A stretch of DNA of 64,000 bases from Olivibacter jilunii. GTDB taxonomy: Bacteria; Bacteroidota; Bacteroidia; Sphingobacteriales; Sphingobacteriaceae. Below are positions 61,006 to 64,000 of this stretch, piece by piece. Positions within the stretch are counted from its first letter, which is position 1. Each line of letters starts with the position of its first letter. The notes under the pieces were generated by a model. The model was not told the origin of the DNA, did no database searches, and saw only the letters and a program-made list of their open reading frames with translations. The translations under genes were made by a program, and so were the position numbers. The stretch spans positions 450,043-514,042 of the forward strand of contig NZ_LR027850.1 of assembly GCF_900607235.1 (NCBI RefSeq), read 5' to 3'.

Positions 61006-63735
61006 ATGCACAGGGCATTGGTTTGCATAATTGTGATTTTTTCTTTTGTTACAATTGCAAAGGGACAGATACAGACAAGAGAGGTGCGCGGTGTAGTGCA
61101 AGATTCTACCGGCAGGCCGCTTGTGGGTGTGACTGTTCGGCTCTACGCAAAAAGTGATACAATGATGGCCAGCACAAACGAGCATGGACGTTTCATTTTT
61201 AACAAGGTAGCGGCCAATGATTTTAAACTAACCTTTAGCCTGATTGGCTTTCAATTATTCGAAAGGCATTATACTTCCAATGTATTACTGCCCATAACGG
61301 AGCTTGTAACCGTTAATTTGAAGGAGCAACCACATGAACTGCAGGAAATAGCCGTATATGGCGTTATTCCGGTTGTGATCAAGCAAGACACAATTCAATA
61401 TAACGCAAAGGCTTATTCGGTTCGTAAGAACGCTCTATTAGAGGAAATGATCAAGCAGATGCCGGGTTTACAGGTAGACAGAAATGGGAATATTGACGCG
61501 CAGGGGCAGCGCGTTACCAGAGTGAAGGTAAATGGAAAGGATTTTTTTGATGGTGATGTGTTGACCGCGACACGCAACCTACCGGCGGAGATCGTAGAAA
61601 ATGTGCAGATCATAGATGACTATGGCGATCAGGCTAACATAACCGGCATCAAAAATACAGAACCGGAAAAAGTGTTGAATGTCACCATTAAAGAAGATAA
61701 AAATTTTGGAACTTTCGGTCAGGTTACCGCCGGAGGCGGTGTGGATGCGAATGACAAGGCGCATAGCAGATATATCGGTAGTTTCTCGGCTAATAAGTTT
61801 AAAGGGAATAAGCAAGTATCTATTTTAGGATCCACTAATAATACGAATACCAGCTTATTTAGCTTTGGCGATATCAGTGGAGCCGGTAGCCGGGATGGCA
61901 CTGATTTAAGTAGCATGATTGACGGAGGGGATGGTATCAATAGTGCAAGCTCCATAGGCATGAACTATCGGGACGAAGTGGCAAAAGGGGTATCTGTCTA
62001 TGGTGGCTATACATTTACGAAGCGTAGAAATCAAACAATCGGAACAACTCGATTAACCAGTATTTATCAAAATCGGCAGATTAATTCCCTCGATGAAGTA
62101 AAATCACTTTCAGATAATATCAAGCATAAGCTTACATGGACAGTGGAAGCGAATATTGATACGGCAAATTACTTGAAAATCACGCCTACGGCCTCCTATA
62201 TTACAAATGATTTATTAAGTGAGAGCCACAGCGCAATAACGGATAAAAGAGTGTTCACAGACAGGCTTTATAAAACTTCGGGCACGTATAGTGATCCGAA
62301 CTTTGATATCGATTTATTTTATAATCATCGTTTTCCGACAAGAGGTAGAAACCTAAGTGTAATCGCGAAGTTTGAGTATTATAAGCGTACCAGGAGCGAT
62401 GTGGCAAATGATTTTTCAACGAGTATTGATTCAGGTTATAATAATCCTCAGGTCGGATACCGGCAGTTTTTACAGCGAGTAGGCAACTTCAGCTATAATA
62501 GAAGTATGTTACTGGGCATGTCTTATATGGAGCCGGTAACCAAACGAAGTTATTTGGAGTTGAATTATCAATATGAATCTAACTCCATTGCAAATGCTAG
62601 AAATACCTTCGATATAGATTCTGTTACTGCTCGGGAGTCGTTGGTAGATTCTTTAAGTATTGATTACGATTACCTCTTCCAGACGCATCAATTCGGTATT
62701 AATTACCAGGGCAGTCTTGATCGACTGAAGTATACCGTTGGCTTTGCCTTGCAACCCACGAAGTTGGATGGGAAAACGCCTTCTAGAGACGTGGTAACGC
62801 ATATAAATAATTTGAACTTTGTTCCCAGTGCCCGCTTGCAATATGCAATTAATAAGACCAGCAACCTCTCGTTAAATTATCGAGGGCAAAACAACCAGCC
62901 TGCATTTACACAAATTCAACCAATTAGGGATGTATCAAATCCACAGTATATTGTAGTTGGAAATGCTAATTTGAAACCGGAGTTTATGAATATGGTGAGT
63001 GTTCAGTACAGAAGCTTCAACATACAAAATGGGAGTTCGCTTTTTACCAATTTCTCCTTTACGCATATACAGGATAAGGTAGTGACAAATCGGATAAGTA
63101 CACCTAATAGCACCATACAGGAAACAGCGTTTTTAAATGCAAATGGCTATTATGACTTAAGAGGCTTTTATCATTATAGTGCGCCGCTGGCAGGAAAGGT
63201 GCTGACGCTCAATTTGAATGGTTCAATGGATTACACCAATAATCTAACTTATATCAATAATGTGAGAAATGTTGGCCGAAACATGATATTTTCCCAAAAT
63301 TTGCAGGTCAACTTTCAAATTGAAGATTTGTTGGAGGCTGATTTACGGAGCAGTTATACGATAAATAAGATAAGGTATAATATTCCATCTTTTATGGACG
63401 CGGGCGCTAATACATTTAGTCTTGGTTTTGGTGGGAAAGGCTATCTTCCTAAAAAATGGATTATCAGTGCCGATTTTTCGCAAAATTTTAACTCCGGGTA
63501 TAGTAGTTCGATTAGCGCAAACCCAACGTTGCTCAATGTCTACATAGAGAAGTCTTTTCTACAAAATGATATGCTGGCGATCCGCTTACAGGGTTTTGAC
63601 CTGTTTAATAAAAATACAGGTGTTAGGAGAGAAATTTTAGGTAATAGTATTATGGATATGCAAAATAATCGACTCGCACGGTACTTTTTAGTTTCGCTCA
63701 ATATTCGCTTGCAGAAGTTTCCATCCGAAATTTAA
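61006..63735 (+). CDS. outer-membrane beta-barrel receptor, TonB-dependent-like
   Basis: 909 residues. Signal peptide (MHRALVCIIVIFSFVTIAKG), carboxypeptidase-regulatory-like domain at about 26-105 (REVRGVVQDSTGRPLVGVTV), then a plug-like region (LEEMIKQMPGLQVDRNGNID, VKVNGKDFFDGD), and a long barrel that ends in an aromatic-rich strand RLARYFLVSLNIRLQKF. This is the PF14905 outer-membrane beta-barrel type, related to SusC but lacking a TonB box that I can see and any susD neighbour. The substrate is unknown. The next gene, cut by the window end, encodes a secreted protein. Confidence 0.9.
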   Translation: MHRALVCIIVIFSFVTIAKGQIQTREVRGVVQDSTGRPLVGVTVRLYAKSDTMMASTNEHGRFIFNKVAANDFKLTFSLIGFQLFERHYTSNVLLPITELVTVNLKEQPHELQEIAVYGVIPVVIKQDTIQYNAKAYSVRKNALLEEMIKQMPGLQVDRNGNIDAQGQRVTRVKVNGKDFFDGDVLTATRNLPAEIVENVQIIDDYGDQANITGIKNTEPEKVLNVTIKEDKNFGTFGQVTAGGGVDANDKAHSRYIGSFSANKFKGNKQVSILGSTNNTNTSLFSFGDISGAGSRDGTDLSSMIDGGDGINSASSIGMNYRDEVAKGVSVYGGYTFTKRRNQTIGTTRLTSIYQNRQINSLDEVKSLSDNIKHKLTWTVEANIDTANYLKITPTASYITNDLLSESHSAITDKRVFTDRLYKTSGTYSDPNFDIDLFYNHRFPTRGRNLSVIAKFEYYKRTRSDVANDFSTSIDSGYNNPQVGYRQFLQRVGNFSYNRSMLLGMSYMEPVTKRSYLELNYQYESNSIANARNTFDIDSVTARESLVDSLSIDYDYLFQTHQFGINYQGSLDRLKYTVGFALQPTKLDGKTPSRDVVTHINNLNFVPSARLQYAINKTSNLSLNYRGQNNQPAFTQIQPIRDVSNPQYIVVGNANLKPEFMNMVSVQYRSFNIQNGSSLFTNFSFTHIQDKVVTNRISTPNSTIQETAFLNANGYYDLRGFYHYSAPLAGKVLTLNLNGSMDYTNNLTYINNVRNVGRNMIFSQNLQVNFQIEDLLEADLRSSYTINKIRYNIPSFMDAGANTFSLGFGGKGYLPKKWIISADFSQNFNSGYSSSISANPTLLNVYIEKSFLQNDMLAIRLQGFDLFNKNTGVRREILGNSIMDMQNNRLARYFLVSLNIRLQKFPSEI

Positions 63736-63931
63736 TAGCGAATGCTAAACGTTGTTTGACGTTAAGAATGCTTCGTCAGCCATCTGTTCCGGAAAGAGCA
63801 TGCGGCTTCTAAGCAATTTATAGCTTTAACGTTTTAGCAATATTGAAAATTTTCTATATATTAGCTCCGTGAGCTTATTTTTCACTAACCAAAGTCAGCA
63901 CTATATTGAATCAAGCAAAAACTAAAATCTA

Positions 63932-64000
63932 ATGAAACGCATTATCCTTTTATTTTCTATGTACCTTGTTACTTCCACGCTTTGTGGGCAGGAAGTGAAA
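63932..64000 (+). CDS. start of a secreted protein gene (cut by the window end)
   Basis: Only 23 codons are visible: MKRIILLFSMYLVTSTLCGQ then EVK, a typical signal peptide cleaved near CGQ. The gene follows the PF14905 receptor by 196 nt in the same direction. In Bacteroidota a GLPGLI-family secreted protein often follows such a receptor; this is a guess from context only. Confidence 0.6.
   Translation, partial: MKRIILLFSMYLVTSTLCGQEVK

Overview
The window looks like chromosome from a Bacteroidota bacterium, most likely the Sphingobacteriaceae group (Sphingobacterium/Olivibacter/Pedobacter-like). The reasons are a complete sprA (type IX secretion) followed by gcvH and vanZ, the long IspG form, a PF14905-type outer-membrane receptor, several gene starts preceded by the Bacteroidota -7 box TAnnTTTG, and few strong Shine-Dalgarno sequences. 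No tRNA, rRNA, CRISPR array, phage or transposase gene was seen.

Layout. 1-3.9 kb: small envelope and signalling genes (DUF421 protein, CheY-like regulator, short-chain dehydrogenase, PAS-only protein, several small unknowns). 4.1-11.3 kb: a minus-strand glgE-treS/mak-glgB operon, a complete GlgE route from trehalose to branched alpha-glucan. 11.7-18.7 kb: a stress-type cluster (LD-carboxypeptidase, DUF4142 lipoprotein, metallo-beta-lactamase-fold hydrolase, STAS-like protein, two SPW membrane proteins, Mn-catalase, PAS-PAS-GAF histidine kinase). 19-23.2 kb: transketolase, transaldolase and a HAD hydrolase (non-oxidative pentose phosphate branch). 23.8-34.5 kb: two secreted unknowns, sprA, gcvH, vanZ and a small lipoprotein. 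34.7-37.9 kb: feoAB and an SprT-like protein. 38.4-42.9 kb: yceH, ispG, poxB. 43.4-51.4 kb: nuoH-N without nuoA-G. 51.7-60.7 kb: amt, a PurF-like enzyme, LysE exporter, dCMP deaminase, methyltransferase, UbiD-like decarboxylase, ferritin. 61-64 kb: an outer-membrane beta-barrel receptor and the start of a secreted protein.

The most unusual feature is a family of mosaic intergenic repeats (about 21.0, 23.2-23.8, 32.7-33.2, 37.9-38.4, 42.9-43.3, 44.5-44.8 and 55.3 kb). They sit directly behind stop codons, keep a fixed orientation relative to the gene whose 3' end they touch, and in places run into the last codons of that gene. Two pairs form long inverted repeats: one perfect over 112 nt flanking 9 kb with sprA, and one that includes the shared terminal codons of the unrelated genes yceH and poxB. 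The family also boxes in nuoH, which is cut off from nuoA-G. A second notable structure is a tandem pair of hairpin units with micro-ORFs directly in front of transaldolase.

Gene starts were chosen by family length and local context; where they are uncertain this is stated. Functions come from reading motifs by eye, without database searches.
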